A DNA stretch of 61,526 bases from an uncultured Pelagibacteraceae bacterium (GCA_902537575.1 CACBBX010000003.1:1-61526); one strand, 5' to 3'. Positions 1-9,197 are shown, numbered from the stretch's first letter. The notes: generated by a model from the sequence alone, not told the origin. Made by a program: numbers and translations.

Positions 1-172
1 CTCTAATTTCTGATGCAGCAGCAATTCCAACATCTGATTGAATCAAATAATCTTCGATCTTATCCAATGTTTTGTCATCTATTTCTTTTTTAATGACAAT
101 ATTTTTTAAACCTGAACTAAATGCTGATGCACTTTTCTTAAAACCAGATTTAAATTTATCAAAAATTCCCAT
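1..172 (-). CDS. ftsY: FtsY, signal recognition particle receptor (N-terminal part only)
   Basis: The 57 codons present begin MGIFDKFKSGFKKSASAFSS and continue into a helical stretch with EIDDKTLDKIEDYLIQSDVG. This is the start of the four-helix N domain of FtsY, the SRP GTPase receptor that docks ribosome-SRP complexes at the inner membrane. The GTPase domain lies outside the window. The start ATG overlaps the dapF stop by one base (TAATG), so the two are co-transcribed and probably translationally coupled. The SRP partner ffh starts about 1 kb away on the opposite strand. There is no acidic A domain before the N domain, so this is a short FtsY. The call rests on N-domain resemblance and the ffh context. 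Confidence 0.82.
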   Translation of the reverse strand, partial: MGIFDKFKSGFKKSASAFSSGLKNIVIKKEIDDKTLDKIEDYLIQSDVGIAAASEIR

Positions 173-996
173 TAAATTTTTATATTAATTTCTTTAATAT
201 CAGAAACGGGTCCTTTCATATGAATACTGTTATTTTCATCAATAAATATTGACAACTTACCAGTAGAAAACTCTATATCTACCTTGTTACCTGAAAGTCC
301 ATTTCTTATTGCAGCAAAAGCAGTAGCGCAAGCTGCTGTACCACAAGCTTTAGTAAGACCTGCCCCTCTTTCCCACACTTTAACTTTAATTAATTCCTTA
401 TTAACGACTGTTGCTAAAGTGACATTACATTTTTCTGGAAATAAAGGATGGTTTTCAATTTCTGGTCCAATTTTCTTTATTTCAAAATTTTCATTATTAT
501 CAACAAAAAAAATGACATGTGGGTTTCCAACATTCACTGCTGTACCACCAGTATAATTATTATTATTTAGATCAGTTATTTTTATATTAAGGTTATTGGT
601 ATCCAATTTTTCAGAAAGTGGAATTTCATTCCACACTGTTCTACCTTTCCCAATCTCTGTAGAGACTAATTTTTCTCCCAATATCTCAGATTTCAAATCA
701 CCAGATTGTGTAGTTAAAGTAACTAATGATTTATTATTTTCTTTAGATAACAAATCTGCAACGCATCTTGTTCCATTTCCACATGCTCCAGAAATTCCAC
801 CATCAGAATTGTAAAATTCTAGAGATGCATCAGATCTATCATTTTTATTTATTAATATTAACTGATCACAACCTATAAATTTTCTATCGCAAATTTTAAT
901 AATTTGCTCTTTGCTCAAATTAGTAATTTTTTGCCTATTATCTATAATGACAAAATCATTACCTAAACCATCCATTTTAAACGCTTTGATATCCAT
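172..996 (-). CDS. dapF: Diaminopimelate epimerase DapF
   Basis: DapF (274 aa, normal length) interconverts LL- and meso-diaminopimelate in the cytoplasm, giving the precursor of lysine and of peptidoglycan cross-links. Both catalytic cysteines of this cofactor-independent racemase are visible: Cys72 in ACGNGTRC and Cys218 in ACGTAAC. The N-terminal GLGNDFVIID motif is also typical. The start MDIKAFKMDGLGNDF fits the family without a spare extension. It is the first gene of a leftward unit with ftsY, with a one-base stop/start overlap. A perfect TATAAT on the minus strand about 40 bases upstream is the likely promoter, shared back to back with the ffh leader. Confidence 0.96.
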   Translation of the reverse strand: MDIKAFKMDGLGNDFVIIDNRQKITNLSKEQIIKICDRKFIGCDQLILINKNDRSDASLEFYNSDGGISGACGNGTRCVADLLSKENNKSLVTLTTQSGDLKSEILGEKLVSTEIGKGRTVWNEIPLSEKLDTNNLNIKITDLNNNNYTGGTAVNVGNPHVIFFVDNNENFEIKKIGPEIENHPLFPEKCNVTLATVVNKELIKVKVWERGAGLTKACGTAACATAFAAIRNGLSGNKVDIEFSTGKLSIFIDENNSIHMKGPVSDIKEINIKI

Positions 997-1036
997 ATAC
1001 AGATATTTAACTTATTTATTGACTTTTTGAACCTCT

Positions 1037-1065
1037 ATTATAGGTTGTTGCCGTTTCCGCAAAAA
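1037..1065 (-). promoter_or_regulatory. Candidate promoter of dapF-ftsY
   Basis: On the minus strand a perfect TATAAT (1042-1037) lies 17 bases from a weak -35 (TTTTTG, 1065-1060). Transcription would start near 1030, giving a leader of about 34 bases before dapF. It overlaps the first part of the structured region upstream of ffh. The -10 is convincing and the -35 is poor. Confidence 0.42.
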
Positions 1066-1137
1066 CATTAACTTTGCGGTGTCTTTGGAAACAAAGAGAT
1101 CGACACTAGTCAGCGAGGGTTCGCCCACTAGTGCGAT
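1051..1137 (+). ncRNA. Structured leader RNA upstream of ffh
   Basis: This stretch is clearly less AT-rich than its surroundings and folds compactly. Helix 1 is CCGCAAA (1057-1063) with TTTGCGG (1073-1079). Helix 2 is TCTTT (1082-1086) with AAAGA (1093-1097), closing a GGAAAC loop that is complementary to GTTTCC (1053-1058), so a pseudoknot is possible. Helix 3 is ATCG-A-CACTAGT (1099-1110) with ACTAGTGCGAT (1127-1137), topped by GCGA/TCGC and a GGGT loop. It ends 17 bases before the ffh ATG with no U-run, so it looks like a cis leader more than a free sRNA. The conserved SRP RNA domain is absent on either strand. I recall that an ffh-upstream candidate RNA was reported for Pelagibacter, and this may be it. 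Confidence 0.6.
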
Positions 1138-1154
1138 TACTGCTGTTTGAAAAT

Positions 1155-2513
1155 ATGTTTGAAAATTTAACAAATAAATTTGAAGAAATCTTTTCTTCTT
1201 TAAAAAAATCACCTTCACTTGATGAAGCTCAAGTTGATGAAGGTTTAAGAGGAATAAGGCAAGCCCTTCTAGAGGCTGATGTATCTCTGGAGGTTGCTAA
1301 GGATTTCATTGAAAAAGTTAAGCCAAAAGCTTTAGGCCAAGAGATTATTAGATCAACTTCACCAGGGGATATGGTTGTTAAAATTGTCTACGACGAACTT
1401 GTAAGTTTATTGGGAGAAGCTAACAGCGATATAAATCTTAATGTGGTACCACCTGTCCCAATGATGTTGGTCGGACTTCAGGGTTCAGGTAAAACGACAA
1501 CAACAGCCAAACTTGCCAAGTACTTGGAGAATAATAAAAAGAAAAAAGTCATGATGGTGAGCTTGGACATTTATAGACCAGCGGCTCAAGAGCAACTTAG
1601 ATCTTTAGGGGAACAGAATGATATTTTAACTTTACCAATCGTAGAAGGACAACAACCAGCAGACATTTGTAGAAGAGCAATTGGTGCTGCTAATTTAAAT
1701 GGTACTGAAATAATTCTTTTTGATACTGCTGGAAGAACTCAAATTGATTTACAGATGATGAGTGAGATTAAGCAAATTGAAGGTGTAATTAATCCAACAG
1801 AAACATTCTTAGTAGCAGATTCTTTAACAGGTCAAGTTGCGGCATCGGTTGCAAAAGAGTTTAAAAACACAGTTAATCTATCAGGAATTATTTTAACTAG
1901 AGCTGATGGTGATGCCAGAGGCGGTGCTGCGGTCAGTATGAAATATGTTTCAAATGTTCCTATTAAATTTTTAGGAATAGGAGAAAAAATTGATAATCTT
2001 GAAGTATTTCATCCTGATAGAATAGCTAACAGAATTCTTGGAATGGGAGATATAGTATCTCTTGTTGAAAAAGCTGCTCAAGATCTTGGTGAAGAAAATA
2101 TAAAAAAAGCTGAAGAAAATTTAAAAAAAGGTCAGTTTTCTATGCAAGATTATTTGGCCCAACTAAGACAAATGAAAAAAATGGGAGGCATCGAAGGAAT
2201 AATGTCATTTATGCCAGGAGTTTCAAAAATCAAATCTCAAATGGACTCAGCTGGAATTGATGAAAGTATTATTACTATAAATGAAGCTATTATTTTGTCT
2301 ATGACTAAACAGGAGAGAGAGAACCCAAAAATAATTGATGGATCTAGAAAAAAAAGAATTGCTAATGGTTCTGGCACCAATCCAGCCACTATCAATAAAT
2401 TGTTAAAACAATTTAAAATGATGTCTGAAATGATGAAAAAGATGTCTAAAGGAAATATAAAGGGTATGTCTGATAAAGGAATACCACCAGAACTATTTAA
2501 CCAATTAAAATAA
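1155..2513 (+). CDS. ffh: Signal recognition particle GTPase Ffh (SRP54)
   Basis: Ffh (452 aa from this start) binds signal sequences emerging from the ribosome and, with SRP RNA, targets them to FtsY. The N domain is followed by the GTPase P-loop [14 protein letters not shown] (about residues 107-120), DTAGRTQ, and [13 protein letters not shown] methionine-rich M domain ends the protein ([12 protein letters not shown]). I start at ATG 1155 because [13 protein letters not shown] matches the family start. A GTG 24 bases upstream is in frame but lies inside helix 3 of the leader RNA. No clear Shine-Dalgarno is seen, so the folded leader may influence initiation. It heads a run with rpsP, trmD and rplS. 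Confidence 0.96.
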   Translation: MFENLTNKFEEIFSSLKKSPSLDEAQVDEGLRGIRQALLEADVSLEVAKDFIEKVKPKALGQEIIRSTSPGDMVVKIVYDELVSLLGEANSDINLNVVPPVPMMLVGLQGSGKTTTTAKLAKYLENNKKKKVMMVSLDIYRPAAQEQLRSLGEQNDILTLPIVEGQQPADICRRAIGAANLNGTEIILFDTAGRTQIDLQMMSEIKQIEGVINPTETFLVADSLTGQVAASVAKEFKNTVNLSGIILTRADGDARGGAAVSMKYVSNVPIKFLGIGEKIDNLEVFHPDRIANRILGMGDIVSLVEKAAQDLGEENIKKAEENLKKGQFSMQDYLAQLRQMKKMGGIEGIMSFMPGVSKIKSQMDSAGIDESIITINEAIILSMTKQERENPKIIDGSRKKRIANGSGTNPATINKLLKQFKMMSEMMKKMSKGNIKGMSDKGIPPELFNQLK

Positions 2514-2527
2514 TAAAAGGAGAAGAT

Positions 2528-3043
2528 ATGTTAAAATTAAGATTATCAAGGGGAGGGACAAAAAAACGTCCAGTATATAGAGTTGTAGTAGCTGATAGTC
2601 GTTTTGCGAGAGATGGAAGATTTATTGAGAAGGTTGGATTTTTTAATCCACTTTTACCGAGAGATAAAAAAGAAAGAGTAGGACTTGAGGCTGAAAGAAT
2701 TAAATATTGGCTTGGCCAAGGAGCTAAACCAACAACAAGAGTTGCAAGGATATTGGGAGAAAATGAGTTAATACCTATGCCTGTAACTGGTAATAACCCT
2801 TATAAAGCTATTCCAAAAAAAGAAAGAAATAAAAAAGAGGGAGATAAAACTGAAGCTCCTAAAGAAGACGCAGCACCAGCAGCAGAAGCTCCAAAGCAAG
2901 AAGCTCCTAAAGAAGACGCAGCACCAGCAGCTCCTAAGGAAGAAGCTCCTAAAGAAGACGCAGCACCAGCAGCTCCTAAGGAAGAAGCTCCAAAAGCAGA
3001 CGCAGCACCAGCAGCAGAAGCTCCAAAGGAAGAAAAAAAATAG
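2528..3043 (+). CDS. rpsP: Ribosomal protein S16 with long repetitive tail
   Basis: S16 is a 30S assembly protein. The first 85 or so residues are an ordinary S16 ([20 protein letters not shown], then [19 protein letters not shown] and [12 protein letters not shown]). The gene then adds about 85 residues rich in Ala, Pro, Glu and Lys, built from near-identical [10 protein letters not shown]-type units, doubling the usual length. The tail is in frame, intact and probably disordered. A good AAGGAG (2517-2522) sits five bases before the ATG. The gene lies 14 bases after ffh and 14 before trmD, the common proteobacterial rpsP-trmD-rplS order with the 16S processing gene rimM missing between rpsP and trmD. 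Confidence 0.96.
   Translation: MLKLRLSRGGTKKRPVYRVVVADSRFARDGRFIEKVGFFNPLLPRDKKERVGLEAERIKYWLGQGAKPTTRVARILGENELIPMPVTGNNPYKAIPKKERNKKEGDKTEAPKEDAAPAAEAPKQEAPKEDAAPAAPKEEAPKEDAAPAAPKEEAPKADAAPAAEAPKEEKK
2852..3039 (+). repeat. Tandem repeats encoding the S16 tail
   Basis: A 31-base unit beginning GAAGCTCCTAAAGAAGACGC occurs almost identically at 2852-2882, 2900-2930 and 2942-2972, with diverged copies around it. Spacing of 48 and 42 bases keeps the reading frame. The tract is visibly richer in G and C than its neighbours. Copy number probably varies by recombination or slippage, and assemblies may collapse it. Confidence 0.85.
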
Positions 3044-3057
3044 TTTAAAAATTATTT

Positions 3058-3745
3058 ATGTGGCAAGCTCAAGTGTTTACACTTTATCCAGAAGTTTTTC
3101 CTGGTCCTCTGTCTAAAGGATTATATGGAAAAGCTATGTCTAAAAAGTTATGGAATTTAAAAGTTGTTAATATAAGAGATGCAGCTAAAGATAAACATAA
3201 AACTGTAGATGATACACCTTATGGGGGTGGATCAGGAATGTTGCTTAAGGCAGATGTCCTTGCTAAATCATTAGATCAAAACAGAATTGAAGGTGAAAAA
3301 ATCTTATATTTGTCTCCAAAAGGAAAAAAATTTGATCAAAGCTATGCAAAAAAAATTGGCGACTGCAAAATCCTTATCACTTATTTGTGGTCATTTCGAA
3401 GGAGTTGACGAGAGAGTATTATCTACAAGAAATATAGAAGAAATCAGTATAGGAGACTATGTTTTGTCTGGAGGTGAGACAGCTGCATATGTCGTCATTG
3501 ATAGTGTGCTCAGGCTATTACCAGGGGTACTAGGAAACGATAATTCTAAGATCGAAGAAACTTTTGAAAATGGTCTATTAGAGTATCCACAATATACAAA
3601 ACCTCAAATTTGGGAGGAAAAATCAGTGCCAGATGTACTATTATCAGGTGATCATAGTAAAATTAAAGACTGGCGTTTGTCTCAATCTGAGGCTATAACA
3701 CGCGTCCGAAGACCAGATTTATGGGAAAAATATAAGAAAGACTAA
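3058..3745 (+). pseudogene. trmD: tRNA (guanine-N1)-methyltransferase TrmD, frame broken by one extra A
   Basis: TrmD methylates G37 of tRNAs and prevents +1 slippage during translation; it is normally essential. The first frame (from ATG 3058) gives MWQAQVFTLYPEVFPGPLSK and TPYGGGSGML. It then runs off after YAKK into a premature stop at about 3408. The remainder, KSLSLICGHFEGVDERV, IGDYVLSGGE and a normal C-terminus to 3745, continues in the +1 frame. The switch is at an A8 run (3348-3355); with seven A residues the product would be an intact TrmD of about 228 aa. No other residue looks decayed. A homopolymer sequencing error or rescue by polymerase slippage is more likely than a true loss. 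Confidence 0.85.
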
Positions 3746-3761
3746 TTTAATTATTATTAAC

Positions 3762-4286
3762 ATGAAAACTATTGAAGAAATAAACCAGCATAACGTAAAA
3801 AAAATTCTTTCTGAGAAAAAAATTCCAGATTTTTATCCAGGCGACGTTGTTAAGGTTGGAGTAAGAATTACTGAAGGCAAAAAAGATAGAATTCAATATT
3901 TTGAAGGCGTCTGTATTGCAAAAAAAAGTCGAGATTTAAACTCTTCCTTTACATTAAGAAAAATTTCATTTGGGGAGGGAGTTGAAAGAACATTTCCCTT
4001 ATATGGAACATTAATAGATTCCATTAAAGTAATAAGATCTGGTAAAGTAAGAAGAGCAAAATTATACTATCTTCGAGACAGAACAGGTAAATCTGCAAGG
4101 ATTGCTGAAAAAATTAGAAAAAAAATTGGTATTGATATTGATGTTAAACCAGAGACGGTTACTGAAGAAAACTTGGCCCCGGTAGTTGAAGTTCCAGAGA
4201 AAGAAGCTCCCAAAACCCAAGCAGCTCCAGCAGTAGAAGAAAAAAAAGAAGAAACAAAATCAGAAAATATTTCAGAAAAAAAATAA
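3762..4286 (+). CDS. rplS: Ribosomal protein L19 with charged tail
   Basis: L19 sits at the 30S-50S interface of the ribosome. The core is typical: [50 protein letters not shown] and the C-terminal [20 protein letters not shown]. After about residue 125 there is an extra tail of some 50 residues rich in Glu, Lys, Pro and Ala ([18 protein letters not shown]), similar in flavour to the tail on S16 two genes upstream but without tidy repeats. It follows trmD by 16 bases and ends nine bases before leuC, so the ribosomal genes run directly into the leucine operon. Confidence 0.96.
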   Translation: MKTIEEINQHNVKKILSEKKIPDFYPGDVVKVGVRITEGKKDRIQYFEGVCIAKKSRDLNSSFTLRKISFGEGVERTFPLYGTLIDSIKVIRSGKVRRAKLYYLRDRTGKSARIAEKIRKKIGIDIDVKPETVTEENLAPVVEVPEKEAPKTQAAPAVEEKKEETKSENISEKK

Positions 4287-4294
4287 TTTTTTAA

Positions 4295-5698
4295 ATGGCC
4301 AAAACCCTTTATGATAAATTATGGAATGATCATTTAGTTGATCAACAACATGATGGAACCTCTTTAATTTTTGTAGGTCGACATCTTGTTCATGAAGTTA
4401 CAAGTCCACAGGCATTTGAAGGTTTAAGAAATTCTAGTAGAAAAGTAAGACATCCAAATTTAACACTAGCTGTTGCAGATCATAATGTGCCAACCACAGA
4501 CAGATCAAAAGGTATTTCTGATCAGGAGTCAAAAATTCAAGTTGATACTTTAGCAGCTAATTGTAAGGAGTTTGGTATTCAACTTTTTGGAATGGATGAT
4601 AAAAGACAAGGTATTGTCCATATTATTGGACCCGAACAAGGTTTTACTCAGCCAGGAACAGTAATAGTGTGTGGAGATAGTCATACAGCAACCCATGGCG
4701 CATTTGGTGCTTTAGCCTTTGGAATAGGAACTTCTGAAGTTGAACATGTTTTAGCAACACAAACATTAGTTCAGAAAAAAGGAAAAAATTTTAGAATTAA
4801 TGTTAATGGAAAGCTACCACTAGGAGTTACCTCTAAAGATGTAATATTACAAATCATTGGGAAAATAGGTACAGCAGGTGGTACAGGTTATGTATTGGAA
4901 TACGCAGGTGATGTAATTAAGTCACTAACAGTCGAACAAAGAATGACTATTTGCAATATGACAATAGAAGCTGGAGCAAGAGCAGGTTTAATAGCCCCAG
5001 ATGAAAAAATTTTCCAATATTTAAAAGGTAAGCCAATGTCACCGAAAGGTGAAAACTGGGACAAGGCATTAGAGGAATGGAAAAAATTAAAATCTGACGA
5101 CGATGCAGTTTTTGATAAAGAGATAACCATAAATGGAAATGAAATATCACCAATGATTACATGGGGAACTTCACCAGAAGATGTTATTACAATAGAACAA
5201 AAAGTTCCAAATCCTAAAAACGAGACAGATGAAGACAAAAAAAATTCTATAGAGAGATCTTTGAAATATATGGGTTTAAAACCTGATATGGCTGCAACAG
5301 ATATAAAGATTGACAAAGTTTTTATAGGAAGCTGCACAAACGGAAGAATTGAGGACTTAAGAGAGGCAGCTAAAATCTTAAAAGATAAAAAAATTTCTAC
5401 ACATGTTGAGGCGATGGTAGTTCCAGGCTCAGGCCTTGTAAAAGAACAGGCAGAGCAAGAGGGACTAGATAAAATCTTTATTCAATCAGGATTTGATTGG
5501 AGAGAACCGGGCTGTTCTATGTGTTTGGCTATGAATGCTGATAAACTTAAACCAGAAGAGAGATGTGCCTCAACATCAAATAGAAATTTTGAGGGCAGAC
5601 AAGGAAGAGGTGGTAGAACACATTTAGTAAGTCCTGGTATGGCTGCCGCCGCCGCAATCTCTGGTAATCTTGAAGATGTGAGAAAGTTTCAAGAATAA
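4295..5698 (+). CDS. leuC: 3-isopropylmalate dehydratase large subunit
   Basis: LeuC (467 aa) pairs with LeuD to isomerise 2-isopropylmalate to 3-isopropylmalate in leucine synthesis. It is an aconitase-family protein carrying a [4Fe-4S] cluster. Cluster cysteines are visible in GSCTNGR (about residue 346) and in the CSMCLAMN pair (about 408 and 411). Substrate-binding [19 protein letters not shown] and [18 protein letters not shown] are all present. The stop overlaps the leuD start by one base (TAATG), which suits equal production of the two subunits. Length and start ([13 protein letters not shown]) match the family. Confidence 0.97.
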   Translation: MAKTLYDKLWNDHLVDQQHDGTSLIFVGRHLVHEVTSPQAFEGLRNSSRKVRHPNLTLAVADHNVPTTDRSKGISDQESKIQVDTLAANCKEFGIQLFGMDDKRQGIVHIIGPEQGFTQPGTVIVCGDSHTATHGAFGALAFGIGTSEVEHVLATQTLVQKKGKNFRINVNGKLPLGVTSKDVILQIIGKIGTAGGTGYVLEYAGDVIKSLTVEQRMTICNMTIEAGARAGLIAPDEKIFQYLKGKPMSPKGENWDKALEEWKKLKSDDDAVFDKEITINGNEISPMITWGTSPEDVITIEQKVPNPKNETDEDKKNSIERSLKYMGLKPDMAATDIKIDKVFIGSCTNGRIEDLREAAKILKDKKISTHVEAMVVPGSGLVKEQAEQEGLDKIFIQSGFDWREPGCSMCLAMNADKLKPEERCASTSNRNFEGRQGRGGRTHLVSPGMAAAAAISGNLEDVRKFQE

Positions 5699-6303
5699 TG
5701 CAAAAATTTAGTAAATTAAAAAGTATTCCTGCATACTTATCAACAGCCAATGTTGATACTGACATGATTATTCCTAAGCAATTTTTAAAAACTATTAAAA
5801 GAACAGGACTTGGAAAAAATTTATTTTTTGAGATGCGATATGATGATAAAGGTACTGAAGTAAGTGACTTTGTATTAAACAAGGATCCATACAAGAATTC
5901 AAAAATACTAATAGCAGGAAAAAATTTTGGTTGTGGTTCTTCTCGAGAGCACGCGCCTTGGGCTTTATTAGATTTTGGAATTACTTGTGTTATCAGTTCA
6001 AGTTTCGCAGATATTTTTCACAATAATTGTTTCAAGAACGGCATTTTGCCAATAACTCTTGATGAAGAAAAAATTAGAGAATTATCTGAATACTCAAATA
6101 GAAAAGAAGAAATTTTTATTGATTTGGTGGAGGAAAAAGTTCTTTATGGTAATAATGAGATTAATTTTAAAGTAGATCCATTTAAAAAAAAATGCTTACT
6201 TGAGGGATTAGATGAAATAGCCTTATCTCTAAATAAATCAAATAAAATTCAAAGTTTTGAAAATAATTTGAAATCTAAAAAGCCTTGGATTTTTAATGAT
6301 TAA
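5698..6303 (+). CDS. leuD: 3-isopropylmalate dehydratase small subunit
   Basis: LeuD (201 aa) is the swivel-domain subunit that completes the LeuC active site. It shows the family signatures [16 protein letters not shown] near the N-terminus and [17 protein letters not shown] in the middle, the latter lining the substrate pocket. It starts inside the leuC stop codon and overlaps leuB by eight bases at its end, so leuC-leuD-leuB form one tightly packed operon. Nothing about its length or motifs is unusual. Confidence 0.97.
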   Translation: MQKFSKLKSIPAYLSTANVDTDMIIPKQFLKTIKRTGLGKNLFFEMRYDDKGTEVSDFVLNKDPYKNSKILIAGKNFGCGSSREHAPWALLDFGITCVISSSFADIFHNNCFKNGILPITLDEEKIRELSEYSNRKEEIFIDLVEEKVLYGNNEINFKVDPFKKKCLLEGLDEIALSLNKSNKIQSFENNLKSKKPWIFND

Positions 6304-7402
6304 GTTAAAAAAAAGAAAAATTCTTTTATTGCCAGGTGATGGTATTGGTCCAGAGGTAATAGGTGAAGTTAGAAAAATTATTAACTGGTTTAATGATAAA
6401 AAGTCTCTTGATTTTGAAATAGATGAAGATCTTGCTGGAGGTTGTTCTTATGATAAACACGGTACACCAATTACTGATGAAGTGTTTTATAAAGCTTTAG
6501 AAAGTGAAGTTGTTATTTTAGGTGCAGTAGGTGGACCTCAGTGGGATGAAGTTGAATTTTCAAAAAAACCTGAAAGAGCGTTGTTAAAATTAAGAAAAGA
6601 ATTAAAGCTATTTGCAAATTTACGACCAGCAATTTGCTTTGAGCAATTAGTAAGTGCTTCAACTTTAAAACCAGAGATAGTATCGGGCTTAGATATAATG
6701 ATTGTTAGGGAGCTTACAGGTGGAATATATTTTGGTGAACCAAGAGGAATTAAACCAATTGAAAACGGGGAAAGAAAAGGAATTAATACACACACATATA
6801 CAACAAGTGAAATAGCAAGAGTTGCGCGTATTGCATTTGATCTAGCAAGAAAAAGATCAAATAAACTAACTTCTTGTGAAAAATCAAATGTGATGGAAGC
6901 AGGACAGCTGTGGAAAGAGGAAGTGCAGGAGCTCCATGATAAAGAGTTTAAAGATGTAGAATTAAGTCATATGCTTGCAGATAATTGTGCAATGCAGTTA
7001 TTAAGAAATCCTAAACAATTTGATGTCATAGTAACTGATAATTTATTTGGTGACATGCTTTCAGATCAAGCATCAATGCTAACAGGCTCTTTAGGTCTAT
7101 TACCTTCAGCATCTCTAGGTGCAAAAAATAAAGATGGAGAAATGAGAGCAATGTATGAACCTATCCATGGTTCAGCTCCTGATATTGCTGGTAAATCGAT
7201 AGCAAATCCTATTGCTTCAATTCTAAGCTTTGCTATGGCTTTAAGATATTCTTTGGATCTAGATAATGAGGCTGATGCATTGGAAAAAGCAGTACAAGAG
7301 GTATTAAATGATGGTTTAAGAACTAAAGACATTCTATCTGATGGAATGAAAGAGGCATCAACATCAGCGATGGGTGATGCGATAATTTCAAAATTGCAAT
7401 AA
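6296..7402 (+). CDS. leuB: 3-isopropylmalate dehydrogenase
   Basis: LeuB (368 aa) oxidatively decarboxylates 3-isopropylmalate with NAD, the third step specific to leucine. The N-terminus has [12 protein letters not shown]. Substrate and metal residues are in [32 protein letters not shown] and [15 protein letters not shown], and the NAD site in [12 protein letters not shown]. The ATG at 6296 lies eight bases inside leuD. After leuB the content switches abruptly to DMSP catabolism with a 26-base gap, although leuB and asd are often neighbours in related bacteria. Confidence 0.97.
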   Translation: MIKLKKRKILLLPGDGIGPEVIGEVRKIINWFNDKKSLDFEIDEDLAGGCSYDKHGTPITDEVFYKALESEVVILGAVGGPQWDEVEFSKKPERALLKLRKELKLFANLRPAICFEQLVSASTLKPEIVSGLDIMIVRELTGGIYFGEPRGIKPIENGERKGINTHTYTTSEIARVARIAFDLARKRSNKLTSCEKSNVMEAGQLWKEEVQELHDKEFKDVELSHMLADNCAMQLLRNPKQFDVIVTDNLFGDMLSDQASMLTGSLGLLPSASLGAKNKDGEMRAMYEPIHGSAPDIAGKSIANPIASILSFAMALRYSLDLDNEADALEKAVQEVLNDGLRTKDILSDGMKEASTSAMGDAIISKLQ

Positions 7403-7405
7403 ATC

Positions 7406-7411
7406 TATAAT
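7406..7411 (+). promoter_or_regulatory. Possible -10 element for the DMSP genes
   Basis: A perfect TATAAT lies in the 26-base gap between leuB and dmdC, 17 bases before the dmdC ATG. No good -35 is found at the right distance, so it is either weak, dependent on an activator, or chance in AT-rich DNA. If real, the leader would be only about ten bases. Confidence 0.3.
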
Positions 7412-7428
7412 TATTCTAAACTTTTAAA

Positions 7429-9192
7429 ATGCCAAATTATACAGCTCCGCTTGATGATATGTTGTTTCTTTTTGAAAAATTAAGAGATAACAAAAACTAT
7501 AATGAATTAGAAAAATATAACGAAGTTAATTCTGATTTAGTCAAAGATATTTTAGGAGAAGCTGCAAAAATTAGCGAAAATTTAATATTACCATTAGCTC
7601 TATCTGGTGATGAAAATCCTGCACAATTAGAAAATGGAGTTGTCAGAACTCCTCCAGGATATAAAGAAGCATATAATAAATATATAGAAGATGGCTGGAT
7701 ATCTTTATCATGTGATCCAAAATATGGTGGTCAAGGCATGCCAAAAACTGTAAGTGCTTTTTTTGATGAAATGCTATCTTCTGCATCTCTTTCTTTTAAA
7801 CTCTACAGTGAATTGACTATTGGAGCTTACAACTGTCTTTTGAGACATGCGACTGACGAAATGAAAGATAAATATCTTCCAAAAATGGTTGAAGGAAAAT
7901 GGAGTGGTACGATGTGTTTAACAGAGCCAATATGCGGTACAGATTTAGGAATGTTAAAAACAAAGGCTGTTGAACAAAAAGATGGAACTTTTAAAATTAG
8001 TGGACAAAAAATATTTATCACATCTGGTGATCATGATCTTACTGAAAATATTATTCACTTAGTAATAGCTAGAGCATCAGACTCTCCTACTGGAACTAAA
8101 GGTATCAGCTTATTTCTTGTACCTAAATATATAGTTAACGAGGATGGATCAATTGGTCAAAGAAATGGAGTTTCGACTGGTTCAGTAGAACACAAAATGG
8201 GAATAAAGGGTTCAGCAACTTGTGTACTTAATTTTGATGAAGCTGTTGGCTATATGATTGGTCCAAAAAATAAAGGCTTAAATCAAATGTTTACAATGAT
8301 GAATTTGGAGAGAATTGTAGTTGGTATTCAAGGGTTAGGAATATCTGAGATTGCATATCAAAATTCACTTTCTTATGCAAAAGAGAGAAAACAAGGAAAA
8401 ACAAATAATTCTAAATCTATCAATGGTTCAGATTTAATAATTGAGCATGCTGACATTAGAAGATCATTGTTAAATATGAAATCAATTATAGAGGGTGAAA
8501 GAGCTTTATGTTTTTGGTTATCTCAACAAACTGAAGTAAGTCTTTATCATTCTGATGAAAAAATTAAACAAGAGGCATCTGACTATGTTTCATTAATGAC
8601 CCCCGTTGTAAAATCATTATTTACAGATTTAGCTATGGAAATAACTAGTGACGCAATGCAAATACATGGTGGTTATGGATTTACAAAAGATCAAGGAATT
8701 GAACAATTATATCGTGATAATAGAATCACTCCAATTTATGAAGGCACAAATTCAGTGCAAGCTGCAGACTTGGTATTTAGAAAATTAATAAATAAGAATG
8801 GTGATATTATTAACAAATTTATTGAAACAATTAAATTTGAAACTAATAGTAAAAATGAAAAATTAAAAACTTTCTCAAAAGAACTTAACAATTATGTAGA
8901 TATTTTATCAAAATTTTCAGATTGGATAAAAGACAGACATGTAAATGACAAAGACGACGTAAGTGCTGCAGCAAATGACTATTTAAAAACATTAGGGTTT
9001 GTATCCTTAGCATATGCATGGATCAAAGTTCTTGAAGTAAGTTACAAAGATTATGATTCAAATAAAAAATTTTATGATGATAAAATAAATACAGCTAAAT
9101 TTTTTTTCGAAAAAGTATTACCTAGAGCGGAATTTCATTATAAATCAGCTATATCTGGCAGTTCAAATATAATGAACTTTAAATTTAATTAG
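7429..9192 (+). CDS. dmdC: Methylmercaptopropionyl-CoA dehydrogenase DmdC (acyl-CoA dehydrogenase family)
   Basis: This 587-residue flavoprotein is longer than ordinary acyl-CoA dehydrogenases and fits the DmdC subgroup, which oxidises 3-methylmercaptopropionyl-CoA to the enoyl-CoA thioether. The N-terminal helical domain starts MPNYTAPLDDMLFLFEKL. The FAD-binding middle shows CLTEPICGTDLGMLKT and KIFITSGDHDL. The C-terminal domain has MQIHGGYGFTKDQ and RDNRITPIYEGTNSVQAADL, whose Glu is the usual catalytic base. An extra C-terminal helical domain of about 120 residues follows. Specific function is inferred from dmdB and dmdA next door; the family alone would only say acyl-CoA dehydrogenase. 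Confidence 0.88.
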   Translation: MPNYTAPLDDMLFLFEKLRDNKNYNELEKYNEVNSDLVKDILGEAAKISENLILPLALSGDENPAQLENGVVRTPPGYKEAYNKYIEDGWISLSCDPKYGGQGMPKTVSAFFDEMLSSASLSFKLYSELTIGAYNCLLRHATDEMKDKYLPKMVEGKWSGTMCLTEPICGTDLGMLKTKAVEQKDGTFKISGQKIFITSGDHDLTENIIHLVIARASDSPTGTKGISLFLVPKYIVNEDGSIGQRNGVSTGSVEHKMGIKGSATCVLNFDEAVGYMIGPKNKGLNQMFTMMNLERIVVGIQGLGISEIAYQNSLSYAKERKQGKTNNSKSINGSDLIIEHADIRRSLLNMKSIIEGERALCFWLSQQTEVSLYHSDEKIKQEASDYVSLMTPVVKSLFTDLAMEITSDAMQIHGGYGFTKDQGIEQLYRDNRITPIYEGTNSVQAADLVFRKLINKNGDIINKFIETIKFETNSKNEKLKTFSKELNNYVDILSKFSDWIKDRHVNDKDDVSAAANDYLKTLGFVSLAYAWIKVLEVSYKDYDSNKKFYDDKINTAKFFFEKVLPRAEFHYKSAISGSSNIMNFKFN

Positions 9193-9197
9193 AATTG

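Noticed and set aside
284-814. Open frames on the plus strand opposite dapF
   Set aside because: They mirror dapF codon structure, have no family resemblance or ribosome binding site, and dapF is certain.
1051-1137. Small SRP RNA (4.5S RNA) next to ffh
   Set aside because: Neither strand contains the conserved GGTCAGG and GGAA tetraloop/AGCAG domain, so I call it only a structured leader.
1131-1154. GTG start for ffh, adding MRLLLFEN
   Set aside because: It lies inside helix 3 of the leader RNA, and [13 protein letters not shown] at 1155 is the family N-terminus.
3346-3357. Programmed -1 ribosomal frameshift on A AAA AAA in trmD
   Set aside because: The second half of TrmD needs a +1 shift (one base removed), not -1; an extra A or polymerase slippage explains it better.
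9195-9197. TTG start for dmdB giving Met-Met
   Set aside because: The ATG directly after it needs no special start and fits the family.
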